Shown here one piece after another: positions 9,413 to 19,626 of a DNA stretch of 64,000 bases (position 1 is its first letter; each line of letters starts with the position of its first letter). The DNA is from Thiohalobacter sp. (lineage in GTDB: Bacteria; Pseudomonadota; Gammaproteobacteria; Thiohalobacterales; Thiohalobacteraceae), in NCBI RefSeq assembly GCF_027000115.1, contig NZ_JALTON010000053.1, positions 56,793 to 120,792 on the forward strand, read 5' to 3'. A program made the translations under genes and the position numbers. The notes below the pieces were generated by a model that did no database searches, was not told where the DNA came from, and saw only the letters and a list, made by a program, of their open reading frames with translations.

Positions 9413-10213
9413 TCAGCCCAGCATCATGCGCAGACCGATGAGGCACAGGACGAGGGCGAACAGGGACTTGAGCCGCCCGGTGGGCCAGCGATGGGCCCAG
9501 CGCGCACCGATCGGCGCGGTGAGCACGCTGGCCAGGCAGATGCCCGCCCAGGCCGGCAGGTACACGAACCCCAGCGTGCCCGGTGGCAGGTTCCCGACAT
9601 CCCGGCTGGCCAGCAGGAAGCCGACGCTGCCGCCCAGGGCGATGGGCAGACCGCAGGCCGCCGCAGCGGCGACGGCCCGCACCATGGGCAGGCCGGACCA
9701 GACCAGGAAGGGCACGGTCAGCGTGCCGCCGCCGATGCCCAGCACCGAGGACACGGCACCGATCACGCCGCCGGCGAGGGTCATGCCCGCCCGGCCGGGG
9801 AGCCGCCACAGGGCACGCCCCGGGCGGAAGGCCAGCAGCTGCAGGGCCACCAGGATCTCGAAGGCCCCGAACAGCCGGCGCAGCGTCAGCGTGGGCAGGG
9901 CCGCAGCGAGGAAGGCCCCGGCCAGCCCGCCGAGCAGGATGCCGGCCAGCAGCCGCCGGACCAGCGCCCAGTCCACTGCGCCGCGGCGATGGTGCGCCCG
10001 TACCGAGGCCACGCCGGTGACCAGGATGGTCGCCAGCGAGGTGGCCACCGCCAGATGGGTGCTGTAGGCCGGCGCCAGTTGCTGCATGCCGAACAGCGCC
10101 GTCAATGCCGGCACGATGACGATGCCGCCGCCGAGCCCGAACAGCCCCGCCAGCAGCCCGGCAAGGGCGCCCGTCGCCAGCCAGGCAGGGAGGTCGATCA
10201 GGACAAGGGGCAA
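9413..10213 (-). CDS. TauE/SafE family sulfite/organosulfonate exporter-like membrane protein
   Basis: A 266-residue membrane protein with two homologous halves, each with the family glycine motif (LFGLGGGIVIVPAL near residue 25 and VLGIGGGTLTVPFL near 160) and about eight hydrophobic segments. TauE/SafE proteins are proposed anion exporters for sulfite, sulfoacetate or related compounds. In a window with sulfite dehydrogenase genes a role in sulfite export is plausible but not shown. It lies upstream of nap on the same strand, with the FNR box in between. Confidence 0.8.
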   Translation of the reverse strand: MPLVLIDLPAWLATGALAGLLAGLFGLGGGIVIVPALTALFGMQQLAPAYSTHLAVATSLATILVTGVASVRAHHRRGAVDWALVRRLLAGILLGGLAGAFLAAALPTLTLRRLFGAFEILVALQLLAFRPGRALWRLPGRAGMTLAGGVIGAVSSVLGIGGGTLTVPFLVWSGLPMVRAVAAAAACGLPIALGGSVGFLLASRDVGNLPPGTLGFVYLPAWAGICLASVLTAPIGARWAHRWPTGRLKSLFALVLCLIGLRMMLG

Positions 10214-10225
10214 GGCGGTGTGCGC

Positions 10226-11590
10226 TCAGCGAATCCAGAGGGTCTTGGCGTTGACGAATTCGCGGATGCCGTGGCGCGCCAGCTCGCGGCCGTAGCCCGA
10301 GTGCTTGATGCCGCCGAAGGGCAGGCGCGGATCGCTCTTGACCAGGCCGTTGACGAAGGCACAGCCGCACTCGAGCTGGCGGGCGATGCGCTCGCCCCGG
10401 GCGCTGTCGCGGGTCCAGACGCTGCCACCCAATCCAAATACCGAATCGTTGGCGATGCGCACGGCGTCGGTCTCGTCGCGGGCGCGAATGACGATCGCCA
10501 CCGGACCGAACAGCTCCTCCTCGTAGGCCGGCATGCCCGGGCGGACCTGGTCAAGGATGGAGGCCTGGTAGAAGGCGCCCGGGCCGGGCTGCGGCATGCA
10601 GCCGGTCACTGCCACCGCGCCCTGGCGAATGCTTTCCACCACCTGCTTGTGCAACTGGTCGCGCAGATCGTGACGTGCCAGCGGCGGCAGGCGGGTGGCC
10701 TCGTCCATGGGATCGCCGCAGGTCATGTTCTCGACCTCGGCTCGGAAACGGGAGAGAAACTCTTCCGCGATCGCCTCCACGGGAATGAAGCGCTTGGCGG
10801 CAATGCAGCTCTGGCCGCCGTTGAGAAAGCGCGAGGTCACCGCCACCTCGACCGCCAGGTCGAGATCGGCATCCTCCAGAATGATGAAGGGATCGGAGCC
10901 ACCCAGTTCCAGCACCGTCTTCTTGATCTGCGCCCCGGCGGCCGCGGCCACGGAACGCCCGGCGGGCTCGCTGCCGGTGAGGGTCACGGCATGCACCCGC
11001 GGGTCCTCGATCACGGCGCCCACCTGGTCGGCGCCGATCATCAGCGTGCGGAACACCCCCTCCGGGATACCGGCCTCGCGGAACACCCCCTCCAGCGCCA
11101 GCGCGCAGCCGGGCACGTTGGAGGCGTGCTTGAGCAGGCCGGTGTTGCCGGCCATCAGCGCCGGCGCGGCAAAGCGGAACACCTGCCAGAAGGGGAAGTT
11201 CCAGGGCATCACCGCCAGCACCGTGCCCAGCGGCTGATAGACCACCAGGCTGCGGCTGGCATCGGTCTCGATGAGTTCATCGGCGAGAAAGTCCGCAGCC
11301 TGCTCGGCGTAGTAGTCGCACACCCAGGCACACTTGTCGATCTCGGCGCGCGCCTCGCGAATCAGCTTGCCCATTTCCCCGGTCATCAGCGCGGCATATT
11401 CGTCGCGCCGCGCGCGCAGCACCTCGGCGACCCTGCGCAGGTGAGCAGCGCGCGTTTCCATGTCGAGCGCCCGCCATGCCGGCGCGGCGGCCGCGGCCTG
11501 GGACAGCGCGGTCTCGATCTGCGCCTCGTTCCAGGTGTCGTAGCGACGGATCAGATCGCCGGTGAGCGGATTGACGGATTTGAATGCCAT
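10226..11590 (-). CDS. NAD(P)-dependent aldehyde dehydrogenase, succinate-semialdehyde dehydrogenase (Sad/YneI) type
   Basis: A 454-residue aldehyde dehydrogenase. The catalytic cysteine is in GGQSCIAAKR and the general-base glutamate in LELGGSDPFIILED. The MGKLIREARAEIDKCAWVC segment resembles the Sad/YneI subgroup, which oxidises succinate semialdehyde. Start at 11590 follows AAGGAACA; longer in-frame starts add a low-complexity basic leader. It is 12 bases upstream of the tauE-like gene and may share its transcript. The substrate is inferred from family resemblance only. Confidence 0.85.
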   Translation of the reverse strand: MAFKSVNPLTGDLIRRYDTWNEAQIETALSQAAAAAPAWRALDMETRAAHLRRVAEVLRARRDEYAALMTGEMGKLIREARAEIDKCAWVCDYYAEQAADFLADELIETDASRSLVVYQPLGTVLAVMPWNFPFWQVFRFAAPALMAGNTGLLKHASNVPGCALALEGVFREAGIPEGVFRTLMIGADQVGAVIEDPRVHAVTLTGSEPAGRSVAAAAGAQIKKTVLELGGSDPFIILEDADLDLAVEVAVTSRFLNGGQSCIAAKRFIPVEAIAEEFLSRFRAEVENMTCGDPMDEATRLPPLARHDLRDQLHKQVVESIRQGAVAVTGCMPQPGPGAFYQASILDQVRPGMPAYEEELFGPVAIVIRARDETDAVRIANDSVFGLGGSVWTRDSARGERIARQLECGCAFVNGLVKSDPRLPFGGIKHSGYGRELARHGIREFVNAKTLWIR

Positions 11591-11753
11591 GCCCTGTTCC
11601 TTTTGTTGTGATGGCGGTCGACGGCCGGCGGTGCGCGCTGGCCGGGCATCGCGCGTGGTTTGCTTGGCCAAGCAAAAGGGTTAGATTGGCCGCATGTCAC
11701 GGACGCCCCAGCCCACCGGCCGCGCCGGCAGGGATGCACCCCTACTATAGCCG

Positions 11754-13700
11754 ATGAATGCTGGCCGCTCGCTGTTGCTGATCTGCCTGCTCTGCCTGGC
11801 CCAGGTACTGGCTGCGCGCCCGCGCGATGCGCTGGAACGCCAGCGCGACACCTTCATCGAGGCCTGGGAGGCACTCAAGCGGGGCGACGAGGGGGCCTAC
11901 CGCCGGCACCGCGAGCGGCTCGGCGACTATCCCCTGCTCGGCTATCTCGAGGATCTCGAGTTGCGGCGCCGGCTGTCGCACGCCACTGACGGCGAAATCC
12001 GGGCCTTTCTCGAGCGCCACGCCGACACGCCGCTGGCGGAACGCCTGCGCCGGCGCTGGCTGTACCGGCTGGCCGAGCGCCGGGCCTGGCGACGCTTCCT
12101 TGCCTTCTATGCCGAGCCGCAGCCGGTGGCACTCCGCTGCCAGTGGCTGCGCGCCCGTCTGGCGCTGTCGGGCGAACCCGATGCCGACTGGCTGGCGACG
12201 GCCGAAGACCTGTGGCGGGTGGGGCATTCGCAGCCCGATGCCTGCGATCCGGTATTCAAGGCCCTGTACGCCAGCGGGCGCATCGGCGCCGCGCAGGTAT
12301 GGGCACGCTTCGAGCTGGCCATGGCCAATGGCAAGCTCAGTCTGGCGCGGTTCCTCGCCGCCCGTCTGCCGCCCGCCGAGCGCGCCACTGCCGAGCGCTG
12401 GCGCGAGGCCCACCGCCGGCCGGCCTGGACCCTGCGCGATCCGGTGCTGCGGACCGACACGCCGAGACATCGCCAGATTCTCATCCATGCCATCCGCCGG
12501 CTGGCGCGCAGCGATCCGGCCGCCGCGCATCGCCACTGGCTGAAGATCGCCGACCGCCATGCCTTCTCGCCCGCACAGCGCCTCGCGGCCTGGGCGGCCA
12601 TCGGCCTCAATGCCGCCTACCGGCGCGCCCCGGAGGCCCACGATTGGCTGGCCAACATCCCGCCCGAGGCCCGCGACGACGACCACTGGCAGTGGCTGGG
12701 CCGCAGCGCGCTCTGGGACGGCCGATGGCGCGACCTGGCACAGACCATCGCCGCCATGCCGGCGGCGCTGGCGAACACCCCCGAATGGCAGTACTGGCGG
12801 GCCCGCGCGCTGGCGACAGAGGGCCGCAGGGCCGAGGCCCGCGCCGGCTTCGCCGAGCTGGCCCGGGACCGCAGCTTCCACGGCTTCCTCGCCGCCGACC
12901 GGGTGGCGGCACCCTACGCCCTCGACAGTACGCCCCTCGCGGTCGCCCCCGCCCTGCTGGATCGCCTGCTCGACGACCATCCGGGCCTGCTGCGGGCACG
13001 CGAACTCTACTTCGTCAGCTTCACGCTCCAGGCGCGGCGGGAGTGGTACCGGGCCCGCCAGCCGCTGTCGCCGGAGGAACTGGCGGCGGCGGCGGTGCTC
13101 GCCTCGCGCTGGGGCTGGCACGATCGCGCCATAGTCGCGGCCGCCGCGGCACGCCGCTACGACGATCTTGAACTGCGCTTCCCGCTGCTGCATCGCGAGC
13201 AGGTCATGCAGGTTGCCCGCCGGTTCCGGCTCGACCCGGCGCTGATCTACGGGATCATGCGCCAGGAAAGCGCCTTCATGCAGGATGCGCGGTCCTCGGT
13301 GGGCGCGCTGGGCCTGATGCAACTGATGCCGGCAACCGGCCGGGCCACGGCGCGGCTGCTGCGCATGCCGCGTCCCACCGCCGCCAGCCTGCTGCGACCC
13401 GAGGTCAACATCCGCCTCGGCAGCGCCTACTACCGGCGCATGCTCGACCGCTTCCATGACCAGCCGGCGCTGGCGGCCGCGGCCTACAACGCCGGGCCCC
13501 AGCGGGTGGACCGCTGGCTGCCGCGGGGACAGGCCATGGCCCCGGACCGCTGGATCGACAGCATTCCCTTCACCGAGACCCGCCGCTACGTGCGCGGCGT
13601 GCTGGCCTACGCCACCGTCTATCGCAGCCGGCTGGGGCTGCCCATGGTCCGCCTCGCACAACGGCTGCCACCCGTGCCGCCGGCGCCCGATCCCGCTTGA
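11754..13700 (+). CDS. slt: Soluble lytic murein transglycosylase (Slt70 type)
   Basis: A 648-residue periplasmic enzyme that cleaves the glycan strand of peptidoglycan to 1,6-anhydro products. It has an N-terminal signal peptide (SLLLICLLCLAQVLAARP), a long alpha-helical U-domain up to about residue 470, then the lysozyme-like domain. The catalytic glutamate is in IMRQESAFMQDARSSVGALG, followed by LMQLMPATG and AAYNAGPQRV. Length matches Slt70. A TATAGC box ends two bases before the ATG, so the true promoter or start needs care. Confidence 0.93.
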   Translation: MNAGRSLLLICLLCLAQVLAARPRDALERQRDTFIEAWEALKRGDEGAYRRHRERLGDYPLLGYLEDLELRRRLSHATDGEIRAFLERHADTPLAERLRRRWLYRLAERRAWRRFLAFYAEPQPVALRCQWLRARLALSGEPDADWLATAEDLWRVGHSQPDACDPVFKALYASGRIGAAQVWARFELAMANGKLSLARFLAARLPPAERATAERWREAHRRPAWTLRDPVLRTDTPRHRQILIHAIRRLARSDPAAAHRHWLKIADRHAFSPAQRLAAWAAIGLNAAYRRAPEAHDWLANIPPEARDDDHWQWLGRSALWDGRWRDLAQTIAAMPAALANTPEWQYWRARALATEGRRAEARAGFAELARDRSFHGFLAADRVAAPYALDSTPLAVAPALLDRLLDDHPGLLRARELYFVSFTLQARREWYRARQPLSPEELAAAAVLASRWGWHDRAIVAAAAARRYDDLELRFPLLHREQVMQVARRFRLDPALIYGIMRQESAFMQDARSSVGALGLMQLMPATGRATARLLRMPRPTAASLLRPEVNIRLGSAYYRRMLDRFHDQPALAAAAYNAGPQRVDRWLPRGQAMAPDRWIDSIPFTETRRYVRGVLAYATVYRSRLGLPMVRLAQRLPPVPPAPDPA

Positions 13701-13764
13701 CCTGCCCCGGACGGCCCGCCACTATGACGCGGTCCCCATCCCAACGCGATCGCCAACACACAGA

Positions 13765-14766
13765 ATGAAAAGAGAAAAGGTCTGCATCCTGGGCGGCAGC
13801 GGCTTCGTCGGCCGTCACCTCGCCCACCATCTCACCGGCCGCGGCACCGAGGTCATCATTCCCACCCGCCGCCGGGAACGGCACAAGGACCTGCTGGTCA
13901 ATCCGCGCATCCGGCTGGTGGAATGCAACGTGCATGACACCCGCACCCTGCGCGAGCTGCTCCAGGGTGCGGATGCGGTCGTCAACCTGGTCGGCATCCT
14001 CAATGAATCCGGCAACGACGGCAGCGGCTTTCGTCGCGTCCATGTCGAGCTGCCACAGAAGATCGTCAACGCCTGCCTGGCCGAGGGGGTGACCCGGCTG
14101 CTGCACATGAGTGCGCTGAATGCCTACCCGCGCGAGGAGCACAGCCTGTACCTGCGCACCAAGGGCGAGGGCGAGGACCTGGTGCACGCGGCGGCGGCCC
14201 AGGGTCTCGAGGTGACCAGCTTCCGCCCGTCGGTGATCTTCGGCCCCGGGGACAGCTTCTTCAACCGCTTCGCCGGCCTGCTGCGCCTGACGCCCTGGAT
14301 CTTCCCGCTGGCCTGTCCGGACGCGAAGATGTCGCCGGTCTGTGTCGGCGACGTGGTTGCCGCCTTCCTGCGTGCCCTGGACGACGACGATACCATCGGC
14401 AGGCACTGCGACCTGTGCGGGCCCGAGGTCTGCACCCTGCAGGAACTGGTCGAATACACCGCAAGGGTCATCGGGGTACGGCGCCGCATCCTGCGCCTGG
14501 GCAACACCGGCTCCTGGCTGCAGGCGCGGCTGCTCGAGTTCGTCCCCGGCAAGCCCTTCTCGCGGGACAACTTCTGGTCGTTGCAGAAGGAAGGCGTGTG
14601 CCCGGAGAACTGCCTGCGCAGGCTGGGCATCGAGCCCACCGCCATCGCCGCCGTGGTGCCCCTGTACCTCGGCAACGGCTCGCTGCGCAGCCGCTACCAG
14701 CAACTGCGCGCGCTGGCCCACCGCGACCCCGAACTGGTCGGCGTGCTGGTCGGCGGCCGGGGCTGA
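13765..14766 (+). CDS. Complex I NDUFA9-like SDR family NAD(P)-binding protein
   Basis: A 333-residue extended/atypical SDR protein. The dinucleotide-binding motif LGGSGFVGRHLA is at residues 9-20, with VNLVGILNESG further on and no clear YxxxK catalytic pair. Such proteins resemble the 39-kDa (NDUFA9) accessory subunit of complex I and are widespread in Gammaproteobacteria; their bacterial role is unsettled. The start at 13765 (MKREKVCILGG) has no strong Shine-Dalgarno. It lies between slt and cca in an apparent operon, nine bases before cca. Confidence 0.8.
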   Translation: MKREKVCILGGSGFVGRHLAHHLTGRGTEVIIPTRRRERHKDLLVNPRIRLVECNVHDTRTLRELLQGADAVVNLVGILNESGNDGSGFRRVHVELPQKIVNACLAEGVTRLLHMSALNAYPREEHSLYLRTKGEGEDLVHAAAAQGLEVTSFRPSVIFGPGDSFFNRFAGLLRLTPWIFPLACPDAKMSPVCVGDVVAAFLRALDDDDTIGRHCDLCGPEVCTLQELVEYTARVIGVRRRILRLGNTGSWLQARLLEFVPGKPFSRDNFWSLQKEGVCPENCLRRLGIEPTAIAAVVPLYLGNGSLRSRYQQLRALAHRDPELVGVLVGGRG

Positions 14767-14775
14767 GGCCCGGCC

Positions 14776-16023
14776 ATGGAGGTCTACCTGGTCGGCGGCG
14801 CGGTGCGCGACAGGCTGCTCGGCCTGCCGGTACGCGAACGCGACTGGGTGGTGGTGGGCGCGACGCCCGAGGACATGCGCGAACGCGGCTTCCGGCCGGT
14901 GGGCAAGGACTTTCCCGTGTTCCTGCACCCCGAGACGGGCGAGGAATACGCCCTGGCCCGCACCGAGCGCAAGACCGGTCCCGGCTACACCGGCTTCGAG
15001 TTCCATGCCGATCCCGAGGTCACCCTGGAGCAGGACCTGGCACGGCGCGATCTCACCATCAACGCCATGGCCGAGGCCGCCGACGGGACCCTGATCGACC
15101 CCTTCAACGGCCAGGAGGACCTGCGCAACGGCATCCTGCGCCACGTGTCTCCGGCCTTCGTCGAGGATCCGGTACGCATCCTGCGCGTGGCGCGCTTCGC
15201 CGCCCGTTTCGGCAAGTGGGGCTTCCGGGTCGCGCACGGCACCCATGCACTGATGAAGCGCATGGTGGAGAACGGCGAGGTCGACCATCTGGTGCCGGAA
15301 CGGGTGTGGGCGGAGACGGTCAAGGCCCTGGCGGAGGACACGCCCGAGCGCTACTTCGAGGTGCTGCATGCGTGTGGCGCGCTGGCCCGGGTGTTCCCCG
15401 AGCTGGATCGGCTGTTCGGCGTGCCCCAGCCCGCCCATCATCACCCCGAGGTGGACACCGGCATCCACTGCCTGCTGGTACTCAGGGCCGCGGCCGCACT
15501 GTCATCCGATCCGGAGGTGCGGTTCGCGGCGCTGGTCCACGATCTCGGCAAGGGCACCACGCCACCCGACCAATGGCCGCATCACAGGGGGCATGAGGCG
15601 CGCAGCGTCGATCTGGTGAAACAGATGGCCGTGCGCCTGCGTATCCCCAATGCCTTCCGCGATCTCGGCTGCCTGGTCGCCGAACACCATGGCACCGCCC
15701 ATCGCGCACTGGAGCTGCGCCCGGCCACGCTGGTCGATCTGCTCGGCCGGCTCGATGCCTTCCGTCGGCCCGACCGCTTCGAACAGTTCCTGCTCGCCTG
15801 CCACGCCGACGTGCGCGGCCGCAAGGGCCACGAACAGGCGCCCTATCCCCAGGGCGACTGGTTGCGCGCCGCGCGCGAGGCCTGCGCCACCATCGACGCC
15901 GCCGCACTCGCCGCCCGGGGCCTCAGGGGTGCGGCCATCGCCGAGGCCGTGCGCGAGCGGCGCATCGATGCCGTGCGTGCGGCGCGAAAGGCTTTTGAAG
16001 GGAACGTGCGGGGCGAGGAGTGA
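14776..16023 (+). CDS. cca: CCA-adding tRNA nucleotidyltransferase (multifunctional, with HD domain)
   Basis: A 415-residue class II enzyme that adds or repairs the CCA 3' end of tRNAs. The start MEVYLVGGAVRDRLLGLPV carries the GG motif. RERDWVVVG is followed by the RRDLTINAMA motif. The C-terminal part has an HD phosphohydrolase domain (LVHDLGKG near residue 255), as in the E. coli protein of 412 residues, which has added phosphatase and phosphodiesterase activities. Confidence 0.95.
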   Translation: MEVYLVGGAVRDRLLGLPVRERDWVVVGATPEDMRERGFRPVGKDFPVFLHPETGEEYALARTERKTGPGYTGFEFHADPEVTLEQDLARRDLTINAMAEAADGTLIDPFNGQEDLRNGILRHVSPAFVEDPVRILRVARFAARFGKWGFRVAHGTHALMKRMVENGEVDHLVPERVWAETVKALAEDTPERYFEVLHACGALARVFPELDRLFGVPQPAHHHPEVDTGIHCLLVLRAAAALSSDPEVRFAALVHDLGKGTTPPDQWPHHRGHEARSVDLVKQMAVRLRIPNAFRDLGCLVAEHHGTAHRALELRPATLVDLLGRLDAFRRPDRFEQFLLACHADVRGRKGHEQAPYPQGDWLRAAREACATIDAAALAARGLRGAAIAEAVRERRIDAVRAARKAFEGNVRGEE

Positions 16024-16087
16024 GCAACGGTGTTGAGCCCCAGGCGGGAATGGCGGGTTGTTGCCGCCAGGGCGTGGAAGCGGCGGA

Positions 16088-16612
16088 TCACGGGGTTGCA
16101 GCGGACGGCGGCGAGGGCCGCGCCCGCAGGTTCTCGCGGGCGGCGTCGATGGCCTGGTCGAGATAGCCGCCGAAGAAATCCGGCGTGGTCAGGCCGACCA
16201 TGCGCTCGACCAGTTCGCGCCCCTGCGGATCCAGGAACAGGAGGGTCGGTGTGAGCGAGGCCCGATAGCGGTCGGCCAGCTCCGAAGCCGTGACCAGACG
16301 GCCGTCGAAGTCGCGCAGCAGGTTCGCCTGGTCGATCTCGATCTTGCGGATGATCACCCGGTCGTCGTAGTCGCCGCTGATCAGCATGGGAATGAGGAAA
16401 TCTTCCTCGAGCTGGATGCAGTAAGCGCAGTCACTGGCGGCGACCACCAGCAGGATGGGCAGGCGGCGCTCGGCTGCCAGCCGGCCGTCGGCGGCGAGAT
16501 CGCGGGCCACCGGCACCGACGCCCGGCCGGCCACGGCCAGCGTCGTCACCGCCAGCAGCAGGGCCAGCAGCAGCCCGGGCCGCCGGTTCGGCTTGCGTCT
16601 CGCTTTGTTCAC
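16088..16612 (-). CDS. Exported thioredoxin-fold protein with a CAYC motif
   Basis: A 174-residue protein with a signal peptide or anchor ([16 protein letters not shown]) and a thioredoxin fold. The redox site is SDCAYC at about residue 60, unlike the CGPC of cytoplasmic thioredoxin, and the conserved cis-proline region is [10 protein letters not shown]. It resembles SoxW/DsbD-gamma-like periplasmic thioredoxins that reduce protein disulfides. It begins with GTG and is divergent from hemC across 65 bases. Its partner is unknown. Confidence 0.75.
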   Translation of the reverse strand: MNKARRKPNRRPGLLLALLLAVTTLAVAGRASVPVARDLAADGRLAAERRLPILLVVAASDCAYCIQLEEDFLIPMLISGDYDDRVIIRKIEIDQANLLRDFDGRLVTASELADRYRASLTPTLLFLDPQGRELVERMVGLTTPDFFGGYLDQAIDAARENLRARPSPPSAATP

Positions 16613-16677
16613 TCGTTATCCTCGCTGTCCCGAGCGCCCGAGCGGGCGCCGCCCGTCCACAAGGCCCGATATTCCCC

Positions 16678-17610
16678 ATGTCCGAGCAGATCATTCGCAT
16701 TGCCACCCGCAAGAGCGCACTTGCCCTGTGGCAGGCCGAACACGTCAAGGCCGGCCTCGAGGCCCATCATCCGGGCGTCCAGGTGGAACTGGTCACCATG
16801 AGTACCCGCGGCGACAGGATCCTCGACAGCCCCCTGGCCAAGGTGGGGGGCAAGGGCCTGTTCGTCAAGGAACTGGAGCAGGCCATGCTCGAGGGACGGG
16901 CGGACATCGCCGTGCATTCCATGAAAGATGTCCCGGTGGCACTGCCGGAGGGTCTGGAACTGGCGGTGGTGCTGGAGCGCGAGGATCCGCGCGATGCCTT
17001 CGTGTCCAATCGTTTCGATACCTTCGAGGCGCTGCCACAGGGGGCCGTGGTCGGCACCTCCAGCCTCAGGCGGCAGTGCCAGATTCGCGCGCTGCGCCCC
17101 GATCTCGAAATCCGCGACCTGCGCGGCAACGTCAACACGCGCCTGGACAAGCTCGACGCCGGCGAGTTCGACGCCATCATTCTGGCCTGCGCCGGCCTCC
17201 GGCGGCTGGGCCTCGAATCGCGCATCGCCGAGACCCTGGGGCCGGAGGTGATCCTGCCGGCCATCGGTCAGGGAGCCATCGGCATCGAGTGCCGCAGCGA
17301 CGATGCCGCGGTGCGCGCCCTCATCGAACCCCTGGGCGACGCCCGCACCGCCACCCGGGTGCGTGCCGAGCGCGCCTTCAATGCCCGCCTCGAGGGTGGT
17401 TGCCAAGTACCCATCGGCGGTTATGCGGAGTTCGACCATGGCGTGGTGGTGCTGCGCGGGCTGGTCGGCCGTCCCGACGGCAGCGAGATCGTCCACGGCG
17501 TGATCAGCGGCCGCGCCGAGGATGCCGGGGAACTGGGCGAGGTGCTGGCGACCGACCTGCTCGGGCGCGGGGCCGCCGACATCCTCGCCGAGGTCTACGC
17601 GAACTCGTGA
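16678..17610 (+). CDS. hemC: Hydroxymethylbilane synthase (porphobilinogen deaminase)
   Basis: A 310-residue enzyme that joins four porphobilinogen units into hydroxymethylbilane in haem synthesis. The N-terminal [17 protein letters not shown], the HSMKDVP loop and the cofactor-attachment cysteine region ([17 protein letters not shown] near residue 240) are all present. It is the first gene of hemCDXY; its stop overlaps the hemD GTG start. Confidence 0.96.
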   Translation: MSEQIIRIATRKSALALWQAEHVKAGLEAHHPGVQVELVTMSTRGDRILDSPLAKVGGKGLFVKELEQAMLEGRADIAVHSMKDVPVALPEGLELAVVLEREDPRDAFVSNRFDTFEALPQGAVVGTSSLRRQCQIRALRPDLEIRDLRGNVNTRLDKLDAGEFDAIILACAGLRRLGLESRIAETLGPEVILPAIGQGAIGIECRSDDAAVRALIEPLGDARTATRVRAERAFNARLEGGCQVPIGGYAEFDHGVVVLRGLVGRPDGSEIVHGVISGRAEDAGELGEVLATDLLGRGAADILAEVYANS

Positions 17611-18410
17611 GCGCCGCGACGCCGCTGACGGGATGCGGTGTGCTGGTGACCCGGCCGCAGCCCCAGGCGCAGGCCCTGATGGACTGCATCACGGCAGCCG
17701 GGGGCCGCGCCCTGCACCTGCCGGCGCTGGAAATCGCGCCGCCCACGGACCCCGGGCCGCTGCGGGCGGCGCTGGCCGGGCTGGCGGATTTCGACCTGGC
17801 GCTGTTTGCCAGCGCCAATGCCGTGCGCGGGCTGCTGGCCGAGGCCGGCGGCGGGATCGACTGGCCGGCGCGGCTGATGACGGGGGCGGTGGGGGCGAAG
17901 ACGGCGGCGGCCCTGGAGGCCGCGGGCATTGCCGTGACCCTGGTGCCCGAGACCGGTTTCGACAGCGAGCACCTGCTGGCCCTGCCGGCGCTGGCCGAGG
18001 TCGCCGGCCGCCGCGTGCTGCTGGTGTCCGGCGAAGGGGGGCGCGAGCTGCTGCGCGACACGCTGACAACACGGGGTGCCGAGGTGGTGCAGGTGGCCAG
18101 CTATTGCCGTCGCCTACCCGCCGTTGACCCGTCGCCCGTGCTCGATGCCTGGTCGGCGGGCGGGATCCAGGCAGTGACCGTTGCCAGCAACGAAAGTTTG
18201 CACAATCTGTTCGAACTCATCGGACAAAAGGGGCAAACTCTGCTCAGGGAAACCTGGTTGGTGGTGCCGGGCCGGCGGGCCGATGCGCTCGCCGGGTCGC
18301 TGGGCATCCGCCGCCGCATCATTGCCGCCAATGCCACCGACGAGGCCATGTGTCAGGCCCTGGTGGACTGGGCGGCCGGTACACAGGGGAAGGAAGGGCA
18401 ACATGAGTGA
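17607..18410 (+). CDS. hemD: Uroporphyrinogen-III synthase
   Basis: A 267-residue enzyme that closes and inverts ring D of hydroxymethylbilane to give uroporphyrinogen [17 protein letters not shown] at the N-terminus and the [14 protein letters not shown] segment near residue 195 are typical of this poorly conserved family. The start is GTG at 17607, overlapping the hemC stop (GTGA); the end overlaps the hemX ATG. Confidence 0.92.
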   Translation: MSAATPLTGCGVLVTRPQPQAQALMDCITAAGGRALHLPALEIAPPTDPGPLRAALAGLADFDLALFASANAVRGLLAEAGGGIDWPARLMTGAVGAKTAAALEAAGIAVTLVPETGFDSEHLLALPALAEVAGRRVLLVSGEGGRELLRDTLTTRGAEVVQVASYCRRLPAVDPSPVLDAWSAGGIQAVTVASNESLHNLFELIGQKGQTLLRETWLVVPGRRADALAGSLGIRRRIIAANATDEAMCQALVDWAAGTQGKEGQHE

Positions 18411-19626
18411 AGGCAGTCAGGACAAGCCCGCCGGCAACGCCGGGGGCGCCGAGAAGCCCGCGGCCAAGGGCAGCCGTTCCGGCGGCAGCCGGCGCCGGAA
18501 CCGCAGCACCACGCAACGCCGCGAGCCGGCCGCTGCGCCCGCCGCCGAGACCGGCGCGGCCCGCAGCACCACCGGCGCCGGTGCCTCGCTGTGGCTGGCA
18601 CTGGTGGCGCTGGTGCTGGCCATCGGGGTTGCCGTCGGCGGCTATTTCATCTGGCACGAGGTCAATCGCCAGGCGGCCTGGCAGCAGGAGGTGCTGGCCC
18701 AGATCGACAGTCGGAACGCCGCCCTCGATGCGCGCCTGAAGTCCTTCGACGACCGCCTGCAGGCCGATCTCGCCGCGACCCGCCGCGCCCAGGACGCGTT
18801 GCAGCAGCGGCTGGCCGCCGCCGAGAGCGCGCGCAAGGGCCTGGAACAGGCCATCACCCTGCTGCGCGCCCAGCTCGGACGCGGCCGCGACGACTGGGTG
18901 CTGGCCGAGGCCGGGTACCTGCTCAACGTCGCCCATCAGCGTGCGGCGCTGGCGCGCGATCCCGCGACCGCGATTCTCGCCCTGCAGACCGCCGACCAGC
19001 GCCTGCAGGCCCTGGCCGACCCCGGGCTCAAGCCGGTGCGCGATCAGATCGCGCGCGACATCACCGCCCTGCAGGCGGTGCAGCTGCCGGACATCGACGG
19101 CCTGACCTCGCGCCTGGAGGGGCTGGAGGCGGCGGTCGACGGCCTCAAGCTGGCCGGCGCCCACTACCAGCCGCCCGCCCCGCAGGGGCCCGGTGAGGGC
19201 GGCCTGCCCTCGGACTGGAAACAGGTGCCGGGGGCAGTCTGGGACGAACTGCGCAAGCTGGTGGTGGTGCGCCGCAACGACCAGCCGGTGGGTCCGATGC
19301 TGGCGCCCGAACAGCAGTATTTCCTGCACGAGAACCTGCGCCTGCAACTGGCAGCCGCGCGACTGGCGCTGCTGCGTGGCGAGCCGGCGGCCTGGCAGGG
19401 TGCTCTGCAGACCGCGCGCGACTGGCTGCAGCGGCATTTCGATGTCGAGGCACCCGCGGTCAAGGCCACACTCGATGCCGTCGACGACCTGATGCAAGTG
19501 GAGGTACGCCCGGCGATCCCCGATGTCTCGGGCTCGCTGCGACGGTTGCGCGAAGTCATGCGCCTGCGCGAGCTGGCCGCCGAGGCGCCCGCCGGCGGGG
19601 CAGAGACCGGGAGCGCACAGCCATGA
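18403..19626 (+). CDS. hemX: HemX: membrane protein of the haem biosynthesis operon
   Basis: A 407-residue protein with a low-complexity Ala/Gly/Arg N-terminus, one transmembrane helix at about residues 66-85 and a long coiled-coil periplasmic domain starting RNAALDARLKSFDDRL. It belongs to the HemX family, often labelled uroporphyrinogen methyltransferase but without the methyltransferase fold. It lies between hemD and hemY with overlapping ends, as is usual in this operon. Its biochemical role is not established. Confidence 0.85.
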   Translation: MSEGSQDKPAGNAGGAEKPAAKGSRSGGSRRRNRSTTQRREPAAAPAAETGAARSTTGAGASLWLALVALVLAIGVAVGGYFIWHEVNRQAAWQQEVLAQIDSRNAALDARLKSFDDRLQADLAATRRAQDALQQRLAAAESARKGLEQAITLLRAQLGRGRDDWVLAEAGYLLNVAHQRAALARDPATAILALQTADQRLQALADPGLKPVRDQIARDITALQAVQLPDIDGLTSRLEGLEAAVDGLKLAGAHYQPPAPQGPGEGGLPSDWKQVPGAVWDELRKLVVVRRNDQPVGPMLAPEQQYFLHENLRLQLAAARLALLRGEPAAWQGALQTARDWLQRHFDVEAPAVKATLDAVDDLMQVEVRPAIPDVSGSLRRLREVMRLRELAAEAPAGGAETGSAQP